This document shows positions 24,934-33,453 of a stretch of 49,199 bases of DNA, piece by piece. The stretch spans positions 1 to 49,199 of the forward strand of contig JAEZJK010000026.1 of the NCBI GenBank assembly GCA_023415835.1, given 5' to 3'. Made by a program: the position numbers and the translations under genes. The notes beneath the pieces were generated by a model. The model ran no database searches. It was not told where the DNA came from and worked only from the letters and a program-made list of their open reading frames with translations. The DNA comes from Bacillota bacterium (GTDB taxonomy: Bacteria > Bacillota > UBA4882 > UBA8346). Position 1 is the first letter of the stretch. Each line of letters begins with the position of its first letter.

Positions 24934-26131
24934 TAATTCTCCTTTCTGTTGGCACCAACATAGCTATGTCTTGAGTAACCTCGAAGGTCATTATTAATTT
25001 AATAAAATCCTTCTCATCGATCCAAGTTTGATTCGGAATCCCCTTAACTAAACCAACCAGGTATTTTTGTTTCTCCTTAGCTTCCCGTAGGGCTTCCTGC
25101 TTAACCTGAGCCATTGGTAAAGTTTGTTTTTGCCATCGGACTCCCTGCCAAACATCCTTAATTAGTTCTACAACCCCATCTGGATTCCTTCCGGAAAAGA
25201 GCCGTTTCCGGTAGCGTTCCCATACCTTTTCTCCTTCCAATTTATTAACATTTCCCCAAATTCGCCAGGTTCGTCCACCCCAACTAATTGAATATACCGT
25301 TTTTGGCTTATTTATACAAGCTGCCCGCCAAACCTTTTTGGGTTGAATCACTTCCAAGTCATACCAAACTCTCGCCTCCACCATCCCACTGGCCGGTATA
25401 TTCTCAACCACCACCGCCCCGGTTTCCGGATCGCTACGTGCTATTCTACCGCTAATCAATAGATCCCCTCTGGCAACAGTATCTCCTTCTTTTACAACCG
25501 GCTGGCCTCTGATCACAACCACTTTAGTAATTAATCCATCGCACTCCGCGATTAGGTCACAACCTTGATTTGGCAGGGATGGATCCTTGCGCCTGACCGC
25601 CTTAACTTCGGCAACCACCCCTTTGAAATTGATCCCTAACCAAATCGCTTCCGGGGTCTTGATTATCACGTCCCGTTCAATCCGGTGTTTTTCCCGCACC
25701 AATTCTTTTGTGGGCCTACCCGGTTTAAGGCCCGAACTTTTTAAGGTTTTAATTAATTCTTCCCGTTCCGCGCCGCTAAATCCGTCTATCTTGATCAATA
25801 AAGTCAAGGTGGATAGATATAATAATAAACCTAGCGCTGCAAAAGCGCTAAGCCAAAATACCTTTCTTTGCGATAATTTCTTTCGAAGAAAAGGCCAGCC
25901 TCTTTTATGGCGTATTTTAACCAACGTCCCGGATTTTTTAACCAAAGGCCTGATCTTTAAAAAACCATGACTGCGAAGTTTGGCCGTGACTATATTCGGT
26001 GCAGCCTTCTTTATGTCCCAAAGGTAGAACCCGGATCCGGTTAGTAAATTGATTAGTTTTTCCAATTGGTTCCCTCTAATGATAATTTCAACGTATCCCG
26101 TTAAAAAGGAGAGTATTCGGGTCAACCACAA
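24902..26131 (-). CDS. yqfD: Sporulation protein YqfD
   Basis: A 409-aa single-pass membrane protein of the YqfD family, a mother-cell sporulation protein in Bacillus. There is an N-terminal globular region beginning MWLTRILSFLTGYVEIIIRG, a membrane segment (about residues 95-113, VFWLSAFAALGLLLYLSTL), then an extracytoplasmic domain with GLKPGRPTKELVREKHRIER and VVIRGQPVVKEGDTVARGDLLISG. The latter resembles a biotinyl/lipoyl-like hinge. It follows yqfC by 6 bp, the conserved arrangement. Confidence 0.9.
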   Translation of the reverse strand: MWLTRILSFLTGYVEIIIRGNQLEKLINLLTGSGFYLWDIKKAAPNIVTAKLRSHGFLKIRPLVKKSGTLVKIRHKRGWPFLRKKLSQRKVFWLSAFAALGLLLYLSTLTLLIKIDGFSGAEREELIKTLKSSGLKPGRPTKELVREKHRIERDVIIKTPEAIWLGINFKGVVAEVKAVRRKDPSLPNQGCDLIAECDGLITKVVVIRGQPVVKEGDTVARGDLLISGRIARSDPETGAVVVENIPASGMVEARVWYDLEVIQPKKVWRAACINKPKTVYSISWGGRTWRIWGNVNKLEGEKVWERYRKRLFSGRNPDGVVELIKDVWQGVRWQKQTLPMAQVKQEALREAKEKQKYLVGLVKGIPNQTWIDEKDFIKLIMTFEVTQDIAMLVPTERRINDRSSSREKN

Positions 26132-26137
26132 ATTCAG

Positions 26138-26422
26138 CTACCTCCAGTCTACCATCTCTATCAGGCCAATCTTTCCGGCAATTACCAACTCTTCTTTAAA
26201 GGCCGAAACTAACGCCAACTCGGATCCGGTGACCTTTATCTCTCCCAATTTGGTGCCGACCCGAATCACCGAGCGCTCATATTCGATAATACCCCGATGG
26301 TTTTCAATTATCAATTGCCCGTTCCCGCTCACAACCATTTTTGGTAGGTCGGCTACGGTATCTAACGGTAATTCCAAAAACTCGGCCAGTTTCGCTCCGA
26401 GCCGGTTCTGTTTCAGCTTCAC
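26138..26422 (-). CDS. yqfC: Sporulation protein YqfC
   Basis: A 94-aa YabP/YqfC-family protein, expressed in the mother cell in Bacillus. GNGQLIIENHRGIIEYERSVIRV and GEIKVTGSELAL form the family's beta-rich repeat. The start is GTG with GGGAGG six bases upstream. It is the first gene of the yqfC-to-era operon. I could not assign a sporulation sigma-E promoter with confidence upstream. Confidence 0.9.
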   Translation of the reverse strand: MKLKQNRLGAKLAEFLELPLDTVADLPKMVVSGNGQLIIENHRGIIEYERSVIRVGTKLGEIKVTGSELALVSAFKEELVIAGKIGLIEMVDWR

Positions 26423-26575
26423 AAAAATCCCTCCCTATAAGGTTTATGCGGATTCTATCCATAAATGCCAATATGATGCTGTTTCGCATAACATTACCTA
26501 AAGGAAGACCTGCATAAAGGGAGAAATACATCGACGTCAGGCTGGACAAAAATTTTTTTTGGAGGCAAACAATAA

Positions 26576-27211
26576 ATGAAAAAATTAGTCGCACTCACCA
26601 TGGCTCTCGTAATGACCTTTGCCTTTGGATACGTAACAATGGCTAGTACCATCGGCATCGGCGCCAGCGAGGGTTTCTCCGCGGAAATATCCAAGCAAAT
26701 CGATCCTTCTGAAGACAATATGCTGGTAACCGGTTTTTACGGGTTCAACGATCAATTCCAGTTGTCTCTGGGTTATAACACCGATTCCAAAGATATCGAA
26801 CTTGGCGGCCGGTATGCATTTGACAAGAATATGGCTGTCACCTTGGACTATACCATAGCTGACGCCGAAGATGCTTCCGACACAACTGCTTTTGGGTTCC
26901 GTTATAAAGCCGGCCTCACTGACAAGTTAGCATTAGTCGGTGTTTTAAGCTACGAAGATGCGGATGAGGTTACAGCGATGGGTGTCAAGGGCCAAGCTGA
27001 ATACAAGTTCACCGATATGGTAGTAGGTAACCTCGGGTTCGATTATGTCAACCCCGATAGCGATTTAATGGAATTAGACTCTTTCACTAATATCGTGGCC
27101 GGCGTTGAAGTATACCCGGTTGAGAAACTCTGCGCTTACCTTGACTACACCATAATGGATGACGAAAATACCGACGACACCATTGACCTCGGAGTCGCTT
27201 ACTCGTTCTAA
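26576..27211 (+). CDS. Outer-membrane beta-barrel-like protein 1
   Basis: A 211-aa secreted protein. The N-terminus MKKLVALTMALVMTFAFG is a signal peptide, probably cut near TMAS. The mature part alternates hydrophobic and polar residues in short strands (FQLSLGYNTDS, IELGGRYAFD, MAVTLDYTIAD, TAFGFRYKAG, LALVGVLSYED and others) joined by acidic turns, and ends in AYSF. A terminal Phe preceded by alternating aromatic/hydrophobic residues is the signal recognised by the BAM complex in diderm bacteria. The strand count (about 10) and role (pore or structural) are inferences. It is the first of three tandem paralogues and has its own TTGGAGG site and terminator. Confidence 0.8.
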   Translation: MKKLVALTMALVMTFAFGYVTMASTIGIGASEGFSAEISKQIDPSEDNMLVTGFYGFNDQFQLSLGYNTDSKDIELGGRYAFDKNMAVTLDYTIADAEDASDTTAFGFRYKAGLTDKLALVGVLSYEDADEVTAMGVKGQAEYKFTDMVVGNLGFDYVNPDSDLMELDSFTNIVAGVEVYPVEKLCAYLDYTIMDDENTDDTIDLGVAYSF

Positions 27212-27247
27212 ATTCGCACCCCAAGCACCAAGCCAGCCTGAACTAAA

Positions 27248-27270
27248 AACGCCCGCCAGGGCGTTTTTTT
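27248..27270 (+). terminator. Rho-independent terminator of barrel gene 1
   Basis: AACGCCC (27248-27254) pairs with GGGCGTT (27259-27265), loop GCCA, followed by T's to 27270. It is 36 bp past the stop codon. Confidence 0.92.
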
Positions 27271-27392
27271 GTTGCTTAGTTACAATGTGGCTATAAAAAA
27301 TTTACTTTATGGTAATAGGAATCCTAATAATCCAGGCGAATATTATATAGCCATAAGGCTGGAAAAATTTATTTTTGAAGGGAAGAAAGTCA

Positions 27393-28025
27393 ATGAAAAA
27401 ACTGTTAGTACTTACCTTAGCCCTGGTAATGACCCTTTCCATTGGTTACGTAACGTTGGCTAGTACCATCGGGATCGGCGCTACCGAGGGTTTCCAGGTA
27501 GAATTGTTTAAACAAATCGATCCTTCGGTAGATCCTATGACCATCACCGGATATTACGGATTAAATGAAAAGCTCCAATTGTCATTAGGGTACACTACCG
27601 AAACTGAAGTAACCAGTTTAGGGGCTCGTTATGCTTTTAAAGAAAACATGGCTGTAACTTTTGACTATGCAACTTCGGATTTAGTTGATGGAATGGAACT
27701 AGGTCTCCGTTATAAATCCGAACTCAATGACCAGTTTGCATTAGTTGGTGTTTTAAGTTATGCTGATCTCAGTTCGGATTTTGCCATTTTAGAGGGTTCC
27801 GCTGTGGGTCTGTTAGGTCAAGCTGAATACAAATTCTCTGAAAAAGCCGTTGGTAATATTGGCTTCGTTTATTCCAGCCCAGATGAAGGCGATGCAACCA
27901 CCGACATTATTGCAGGAATCGAATTCTACCCAATCGAAAAGGTTTGCGTCTACCTGGACTACACTATGAAAGATGCAGAGGGCGAAGATGACACTCTAGA
28001 ACTCGGAGCCTCTTACTTGTTCTGA
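27393..28025 (+). CDS. Outer-membrane beta-barrel-like protein 2
   Basis: A 210-aa paralogue of the preceding gene. The signal peptide MKKLLVLTLALVMTLSIG and the first mature residues (ASTIGIGATEGF) are nearly the same. Strand-like segments line up (LQLSLGYTTE, MAVTFDYATSD, FALVGVLSYAD, VCVYLDYTMKD) and it ends in SYLF, again with a C-terminal Phe. I start it at the ATG at 27393, matching the first paralogue, rather than an upstream in-frame TTG. Tandem duplication is evident from sequence identity and matching hairpin terminators. Confidence 0.8.
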   Translation: MKKLLVLTLALVMTLSIGYVTLASTIGIGATEGFQVELFKQIDPSVDPMTITGYYGLNEKLQLSLGYTTETEVTSLGARYAFKENMAVTFDYATSDLVDGMELGLRYKSELNDQFALVGVLSYADLSSDFAILEGSAVGLLGQAEYKFSEKAVGNIGFVYSSPDEGDATTDIIAGIEFYPIEKVCVYLDYTMKDAEGEDDTLELGASYLF

Positions 28026-28050
28026 GTATTAACTAAGTATCTATCCAGCC

Positions 28051-28086
28051 TGAACAAAAAAACGCCCATCCGGGCGTTTTTTGTTC
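28051..28086 (+). terminator. Rho-independent terminator of barrel gene 2
   Basis: AACGCCC (28061-28067) pairs with GGGCGTT (28072-28078), loop ATCC. The helix extends through A/T pairs and TGAAC/GTTCA. Same core stem as the terminator of gene 1. Confidence 0.92.
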
Positions 28087-28153
28087 AGCCAACACAGGTA
28101 TACTTGGAAATACGGCGAATATTTTCCCATAAAAATATCTGTGGAGGAAAAAG

Positions 28154-28762
28154 ATGAAAAGAATCCTCTCTTTAGTCTTTACCCTGCTGCTATTCTTGGC
28201 ATTTAGCCATCCAACCTCGGCCAAAACAATTGATATCGAAGTTACCGAAGGCGTTTCGGTTTCCTTAGAAAGATATCTTAAAACTTCCGACTTGTCGGAG
28301 CCGACCACAGTTACCGGAAGTTTCGGCCTTAACAATCATTTATTATTTAAATGCGCCTATGTTACCGAGGAACAACGGAATATCCTCGGGAGCCGTTATG
28401 CGTTTAGTGAAAACATGGCGGTTATGCTTGAACATGAATGGGGCGATAGCGGCGACTCCCAGAAATATGGTTTCGCGTATAAGTTCAACCTCAGCGACCG
28501 GCTAGATCTGTCCGGAATCTGTGAGTATGAATCTAAAGACATCCTCCTAACCTGTCAAGCCGAGTACCGGTTTACCGAGTTATTTATCGCCAATACCGGA
28601 ATTAAATTTATCACGCCGGACCAAGGGGACGCTATGATCCATCTGCTGCTGGGAGCGGAATTTAAACCGATTGATCTTTTTAAGCTTTATTTTGATTATA
28701 TTATTCCCGAAGAAGGCGCAGGCCGGGTCTACTTTGGAATTTCGTATGCTTTCGAAGGTTAA
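28154..28762 (+). CDS. Outer-membrane beta-barrel-like protein 3 (divergent)
   Basis: A 202-aa third paralogue, more diverged. The signal peptide is MKRILSLVFTLLLFLAFS, cleaved probably after SAK or nearby. The VTGSFGLNN and LGSRYAFSENMAVMLEHEW segments align with VTGFYGFND and LGGRYAFDKNMAVTLDYT of gene 1. It ends YAFEG, so two residues follow the Phe that is terminal in the other copies; this may weaken recognition by the assembly machinery. It has a GGAGGAAA ribosome site, but no strong terminator follows before the convergent dnaB. Confidence 0.75.
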   Translation: MKRILSLVFTLLLFLAFSHPTSAKTIDIEVTEGVSVSLERYLKTSDLSEPTTVTGSFGLNNHLLFKCAYVTEEQRNILGSRYAFSENMAVMLEHEWGDSGDSQKYGFAYKFNLSDRLDLSGICEYESKDILLTCQAEYRFTELFIANTGIKFITPDQGDAMIHLLLGAEFKPIDLFKLYFDYIIPEEGAGRVYFGISYAFEG

Positions 28763-28915
28763 ATAATATACCCTGTTAAAAATGATTTTTAAGCAAAAAA
28801 TTAGGATTGCTTTGAAGCCCAAACCAGATTTCTTGCCCTAAAAGGGTAACCACCAAAAACACATCAGCCCTAATTTTTCCCTTTACTCTTTACCCTTTAA
28901 ACTTATAATTCTGTC

Positions 28916-30253
28916 CTATTTTTGCCTTGATAGGCTCTGAAATTTACTGAATTCCTTTTGGAAGTAGAAGTCGACCGATCCTACCGGTCCGTTACGCTGC
29001 TTAGCGATGATCAATTCGGTGATATTCTTCCGATCGGTCTCCGGATTATAATAATCTTCCCGGTAGAGGAACCCGACAATATCGGCGTCTTGCTCCAAAG
29101 ATCCCGATTCCCTGAGGTCGGCCAAACCCGGTTTTTTATCGGCCCGTTGTTCCACCGCCCGGGAAAGCTGGGAGAGGGCGATTACCGGAACGTTCAACTC
29201 CCTGGCTAAGGCCTTTAGGGAGCGGGAGATCTCCGAGACTTCCTGCTGTCGGTTTTCACTCTTGGAACGGGACTGCATTAATTGCAAATAATCGATGATT
29301 ATCAAACCCAAACCGTATTCGGCTTTGATCCTTCTCGTCTTGGCCCGGATTTCTAAAGCGCTGATGCCCGGCGTATCGTCGATAAAAAGCATCGCGTCGG
29401 AAAGCCGGCCCAAAGCATGGGAGAGCCTGGGCCAGTCTTCATCCCGGAGAGTGCCGGTACGGATCCGTTGATTATCGACCCCCGCTTCGGAGCAGAGTAG
29501 CTTCAAAGCCAGCTGCTCTTTGGACATTTCCAAGCTGAAGATAATCGCGGGAATCTTCTGTTCAACTGCGGCATAGCTGCCCAAATTTAAGGCAAATGTG
29601 GTTTTGCCCATACTCGGCCGGGCGGCTAAAATAATCAGGTCGGAAGGTTGGAGCCCCGCAGTCATCCGGTCAAAATCCGGATACCCCGTGGCCAGCCCGG
29701 TAACTCCGCCTTTGGATTCGTAAAGTTTCTCAATCCGTTCGAAGGTTTCCACCAGGATGCTCCGGAGGCTGACAAAACCTTTGACATTCCGTTTCTGGGA
29801 AATCTCAAAGATTTCTTTCTCGGCTCGATCCAAGATTACATCCACTTCTTCGGAACCTTCAAAACCCATTTTAACGATATTGGTAGCTACGGAGATGATC
29901 GAACGCAATAATGATTTTTCAGCCACGATCTGGGCATAATGTTCAACATTGGCTGCGGTAGGCACAAAATTGGCTAACTGAGTCAGATAAGCAGCTCCCC
30001 CGACCTTATCAAGCATACCGCGTTGTTTTAATTCCTCGGAAACAGTAATCATATCCACCGGTTCGCCTTTATTGGCCAGATGGACCACAACTTCAAAGAT
30101 GACCCGGTGGGCTTCCCGGTAAAAATCATCCGGGCGAAGGAGTTCAGACCCCTTATAAATAGCCTCTTTCTCCAAAAGCATCGAACCCAAAGTCGATTGC
30201 TCAGCGTCAAGGTTCTGAGGCGGAATTCTTTCTAAAGCTGTAGCCCCGTTCAT
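28916..30253 (-). CDS. dnaB: Replicative DNA helicase DnaB
   Basis: Hexameric 5'-to-3' helicase at the replication fork (called DnaC in Bacillus). The 445-aa protein has the N-terminal dimerisation domain (QSTLGSMLLEKEAI onward, about residues 18-120), a linker helix, and the RecA-like ATPase: Walker A ILAARPSMGKTTFALNL, IFSLEMSKEQL, GLIIIDYLQLMQ (Walker B) and SQLSRAVEQRADKKP. No intein is present. It normally follows rplI in Firmicutes; here rplI lies about 8 kb upstream, with lonC and an accessory block between. Confidence 0.97.
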   Translation of the reverse strand: MNGATALERIPPQNLDAEQSTLGSMLLEKEAIYKGSELLRPDDFYREAHRVIFEVVVHLANKGEPVDMITVSEELKQRGMLDKVGGAAYLTQLANFVPTAANVEHYAQIVAEKSLLRSIISVATNIVKMGFEGSEEVDVILDRAEKEIFEISQKRNVKGFVSLRSILVETFERIEKLYESKGGVTGLATGYPDFDRMTAGLQPSDLIILAARPSMGKTTFALNLGSYAAVEQKIPAIIFSLEMSKEQLALKLLCSEAGVDNQRIRTGTLRDEDWPRLSHALGRLSDAMLFIDDTPGISALEIRAKTRRIKAEYGLGLIIIDYLQLMQSRSKSENRQQEVSEISRSLKALARELNVPVIALSQLSRAVEQRADKKPGLADLRESGSLEQDADIVGFLYREDYYNPETDRKNITELIIAKQRNGPVGSVDFYFQKEFSKFQSLSRQK

Positions 30254-30640
30254 ATGGTTCCTCCCATTTTGCAGACAAATACTTTTTGTTTTAATTCGTC
30301 TTTAGACGGTCAGAACCTGCCGGGAGGATCAGAAAATTAAAAGTTAATAAAAGCCCCATTTTTTCACTACATTACTGAAATTTAAGTCCCGTATCGCTAA
30401 TCCGTTCCAAAACGGTTGGTGGTATTTGGGATTTTTCTCCGATGGGCAACAGCATGAACCATAACCAAAATTTATTTGCTAAAATTTCCCTGATAAACGT
30501 TTAATTAAATAATAGCTTAAACAATTGTCGAAAGGAAAAAGGGGTGCTAAGATTAATATTGGATCTTGCGATTCTATGTCTCAATAAGCGTACGTTGATT
30601 ATAGCGACATATTTTCCTTTTATCTCAACGTCGGAACTAT

Positions 30641-30726
30641 ATATGTTGAAAAAAGTTTAGAGTACAGCATTTACATCCCAAAAGCCGGATGTGAATGGTG
30701 AAATTATTGAGCTTTTTTCAACATAT
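30641..30726. repeat. Nested palindromic element (86 bp)
   Basis: ATATGTTGAAAAAAG (30641-30655) pairs perfectly with CTTTTTTCAACATAT (30712-30726). Inside, ACATCC pairs with GGATGT around CAAAAGCC. Ends and loop resemble the element at 15062-15140. Lies in the 590-bp gap between dnaB and the MFS gene. Confidence 0.65.
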
Positions 30727-30736
30727 GAATCAAGGA

Positions 30737-30786
30737 ATATATGTTGCAGTAAGATTTTTTTCCAAAAAATTTATTGCAACATATAT
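30737..30786. repeat. Second palindrome, ATATATGTTGCA arms
   Basis: ATATATGTTGCA (30737-30748) and TGCAACATATAT (30775-30786) are perfect complements, with an inner ATTTTTT/AAAAAAT match. It begins 10 bp after the preceding element and runs into an AGCATGCAATCTG dispersed repeat at 30787. Confidence 0.6.
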
Positions 30787-30843
30787 AGCATGCAATCTGT
30801 GAATTGGTGTTATCTGCCGAATCCCGGTTAAAATGAGGTTCAA

Positions 30844-32106
30844 ATGCGAAAAAAAATATTTTACGGTTGGATCGTCGCCGCTGCCTGTATGTTGTTTACA
30901 ACTATTGGTTTAGGTCTGGCCAACGGCACCCTTAGTTTGTATGTCAAGCCAATCTGCGATGATCTAGGATTCAGCCGTGGAGCTTACTCCTTGATTTACA
31001 CCATTGCCTATGTTTTTCAAATGGCTGCTTGCCTTACTTTTGGCGCTGTCCAAAAAAAGCTGGGCGGAGTGAAGGTAATCTTTCTAATCGGAGTAACCTT
31101 TCTTATCGGCGCCTTTACAATTTACAGCCAAGCTAAAAGCATCTCTTTCTTTTACGCCGGTGCGGCCTTATTTGGGGTTGGGATTGGATATATCGCATCA
31201 GTCCCTTTGTCAGTTATGGTTGCCAATTGGTTTATCGAAAAAAGAGGGACAGTTTTAAGTATGATTTTTTCGGGAAGCGGTATCGGCGGGATTATCTTCA
31301 ACCCGATGGTCGGAAACTGGATTGCCGGAGCAGGCTGGCGTACTTCTTATTTGTTTTCCATCCTTTTAATGTTGGCCTTTTTAATTCCCGCCTACTTCAC
31401 ATTAAGAGAAAAACCTTCCGATATGGGGTTAGCGCCTTTTGGGGCCGATCCCCGTATTTCCCCAAACGACGATCCCGAGGAGGGAGCTTCCGGACTAACT
31501 CTTGAGCAAGCATGGAAAACTCCTGTCTTTCGGTTAAATTTGGGGGCGATATTTTTATTCGGTATTTCCGTCCAGCCGGTATACATCAATGCCGCGGCCC
31601 ATCTGAGAGACGTAGGGTTAAGCCCTCAAGTCGCCGCTTATCTCATGGGGTTAGTTTTTCTATCGAACACCCTCTCCAAAATATTGCTCGGCATGGTGAA
31701 TGATAAATACGGTATCAAACCGGTGTTGATTATTAATAATTTATTTTTTGGCATCGGAACGCTCCTACTGATCTTTATTCCCAATGCCACTTTGGGTATT
31801 GCCTTCGCGGCAACCTTCGGTATCGGTTATACCATGACCAGTATTACCATACCAATGTTAGCTTCAATGCTCTATGAAGGCCGGGATTACGGCAAAATTC
31901 TCGGAATTTTTGTGGCGTTTCAAACCGCCGGTTACGCAGTAGGGACCCCACTCTTCGGTCTTATTTATGACCTTTTTCACAGTTATGCTTACGCTTTCGG
32001 ATTGGCGATCTTATTGGACATTACCGCGGTCGCCCTCGTCTTAAAGGCCATTGGTAATTGCAGCCAGATCCAAAAACTTCCCTCTTCCAAATTTAATTCG
32101 ATTTAG
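30844..32106 (+). CDS. MFS transporter, OFA-like
   Basis: A 420-aa inner-membrane secondary transporter with 12 hydrophobic segments. The start KIFYGWIVAAACMLFTTIGLG and the GGxxGPxxGnxIa-like region around FSGSGIGGIIFNPMVGNWIAGAGW resemble the oxalate/formate-antiporter-like (monocarboxylate) branch of the major facilitator superfamily. The substrate cannot be deduced; neighbours give no clue. No clear ribosome site was identified; the ATG follows TGAGGTTCAA. It is the first gene of the accessory block and converges on the DUF1266-TPR gene with only 15 bp between stops. Confidence 0.85.
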   Translation: MRKKIFYGWIVAAACMLFTTIGLGLANGTLSLYVKPICDDLGFSRGAYSLIYTIAYVFQMAACLTFGAVQKKLGGVKVIFLIGVTFLIGAFTIYSQAKSISFFYAGAALFGVGIGYIASVPLSVMVANWFIEKRGTVLSMIFSGSGIGGIIFNPMVGNWIAGAGWRTSYLFSILLMLAFLIPAYFTLREKPSDMGLAPFGADPRISPNDDPEEGASGLTLEQAWKTPVFRLNLGAIFLFGISVQPVYINAAAHLRDVGLSPQVAAYLMGLVFLSNTLSKILLGMVNDKYGIKPVLIINNLFFGIGTLLLIFIPNATLGIAFAATFGIGYTMTSITIPMLASMLYEGRDYGKILGIFVAFQTAGYAVGTPLFGLIYDLFHSYAYAFGLAILLDITAVALVLKAIGNCSQIQKLPSSKFNSI

Positions 32107-32121
32107 AAATTTTATCCCCGC

Positions 32122-33444
32122 TTAATTAACCAAACCTTCAATTTCAGGCGGCAATTTATATCCGAGAATTGCGGCCTTTTTAAAGTAGTCAACCGCCCGT
32201 TCCCTTTCCGGACTTGATTTTTTAAAATAACAGACTCCTATATAATAGTGAATATCGCCTCTATTTTTATAACTGTCATAGGCCTGTAACATATACGGCA
32301 ATGCCAGATCATAAAACCGATAATTATAATGACAAGCCCCTAATAAATATGATACATAATTCACCAAATCATTTTGTTTGCTCTCCTTTTTTTCGGGACT
32401 ATCAAGTAAAAGCTTTTCAGCCTTTTCCATGACAAAAATCGTCTCTTGAAACTGTTTCTGTCCGTAATAAAATCGTCCTAGGGCAATATATCCATCTGGA
32501 TTGGCGGGATTAATCTCTATCATCCGTTTATAATTTTCAAGGGCTTCATTTAATTGATCGTTCCTTTCGTAAGCTTGAGCCAGATATTGATAGGCGTATA
32601 CATCCTCCGGTTTGATTTTGGTCAACTTTTGGTAATCGAGAATAGCCCCACGAAAATCCCCGTTTGAGTAATTAGCGTGTCCCAGATAAAGGGTTGCAAA
32701 GTAACTTTTGGGATTAAGTCTCAAAGCATTATTAAACTCGACAATAGCTTTTTTATATAGTTTGCCTTGATATAGCTTACGACCTTCCATAAATAAATCC
32801 CATGCCTTATGCTCCTTTGACGGACAATAGAGCGCCTCCTCAATCGCAGTCGGCTTTAACCTACTATTTTTTAGGTTGTTTCCCTTCACCCAAGGTAAAT
32901 TCCAGGCGCTATCCTTGGTATAAATCAATTTACTATAGACTTCCGCCGCATGATTACCTCTTTCAACCGCTTCATTAAACCCGGTGCCCCAGAACATACG
33001 CCCGGCTATATAGTTGGCTCCAAAATCCTCCCAGGAAAGATACAGTTCGTCAACTTTTTTGGCGACTCTTTCAATTCGATCCCAGGCTTCTTTCTCGGTT
33101 AAAAACCCCAGTAAATAACATTCACGGCATAAATAAATGTATCTCCCCAAATCCCAGGCGCGCAATGTCCGTTCGCCAATCACCGAACGCATTTCCCTTA
33201 CAAAAAACAATCGTTTAATGATGTAATCATCATATTTATATTTAAAGGCGATGTCTTCCTCGCTTAATCCCGGGTTTTCTTTTAGAATTTTTAAAGCATC
33301 TTCATAACCCTTGGAATGGCCTCCCTTTTCCAAGGATTCCAAAGTTTCAAGAAGATCCTCCCGATTTTTAATTCCCCAATCCCGCTCAATTAGTTCCTTA
33401 CATGTTTGGATCGCCTTTGGATCCTTAAAACTAAAGGTTTCCAA
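32122..33444 (-). CDS. DUF1266 and TPR-repeat protein
   Basis: A 440-aa soluble protein. Residues about 1-185 resemble DUF1266 (ERTLRAWDLGRYIYLCRECY, LTEKEAWDRI, LSWEDFGANYIAGRMFW), a domain of unknown function that often occurs alone in Gram-positives. From about residue 205 there are tetratricopeptide repeats (KLYKKAIVEFNNALRLNPKS, GDFRGAILDYQKLTKIKPED, DQLNEALENYKRMIEINPAN and later ones). The start appears to be TTG without a good ribosome site, 9 bp after the stop of the upstream pseudogene, so translation may once have been coupled. Function unknown. Confidence 0.7.
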   Translation of the reverse strand: METFSFKDPKAIQTCKELIERDWGIKNREDLLETLESLEKGGHSKGYEDALKILKENPGLSEEDIAFKYKYDDYIIKRLFFVREMRSVIGERTLRAWDLGRYIYLCRECYLLGFLTEKEAWDRIERVAKKVDELYLSWEDFGANYIAGRMFWGTGFNEAVERGNHAAEVYSKLIYTKDSAWNLPWVKGNNLKNSRLKPTAIEEALYCPSKEHKAWDLFMEGRKLYQGKLYKKAIVEFNNALRLNPKSYFATLYLGHANYSNGDFRGAILDYQKLTKIKPEDVYAYQYLAQAYERNDQLNEALENYKRMIEINPANPDGYIALGRFYYGQKQFQETIFVMEKAEKLLLDSPEKKESKQNDLVNYVSYLLGACHYNYRFYDLALPYMLQAYDSYKNRGDIHYYIGVCYFKKSSPERERAVDYFKKAAILGYKLPPEIEGLVN

Positions 33445-33453
33445 ACGCTCATG

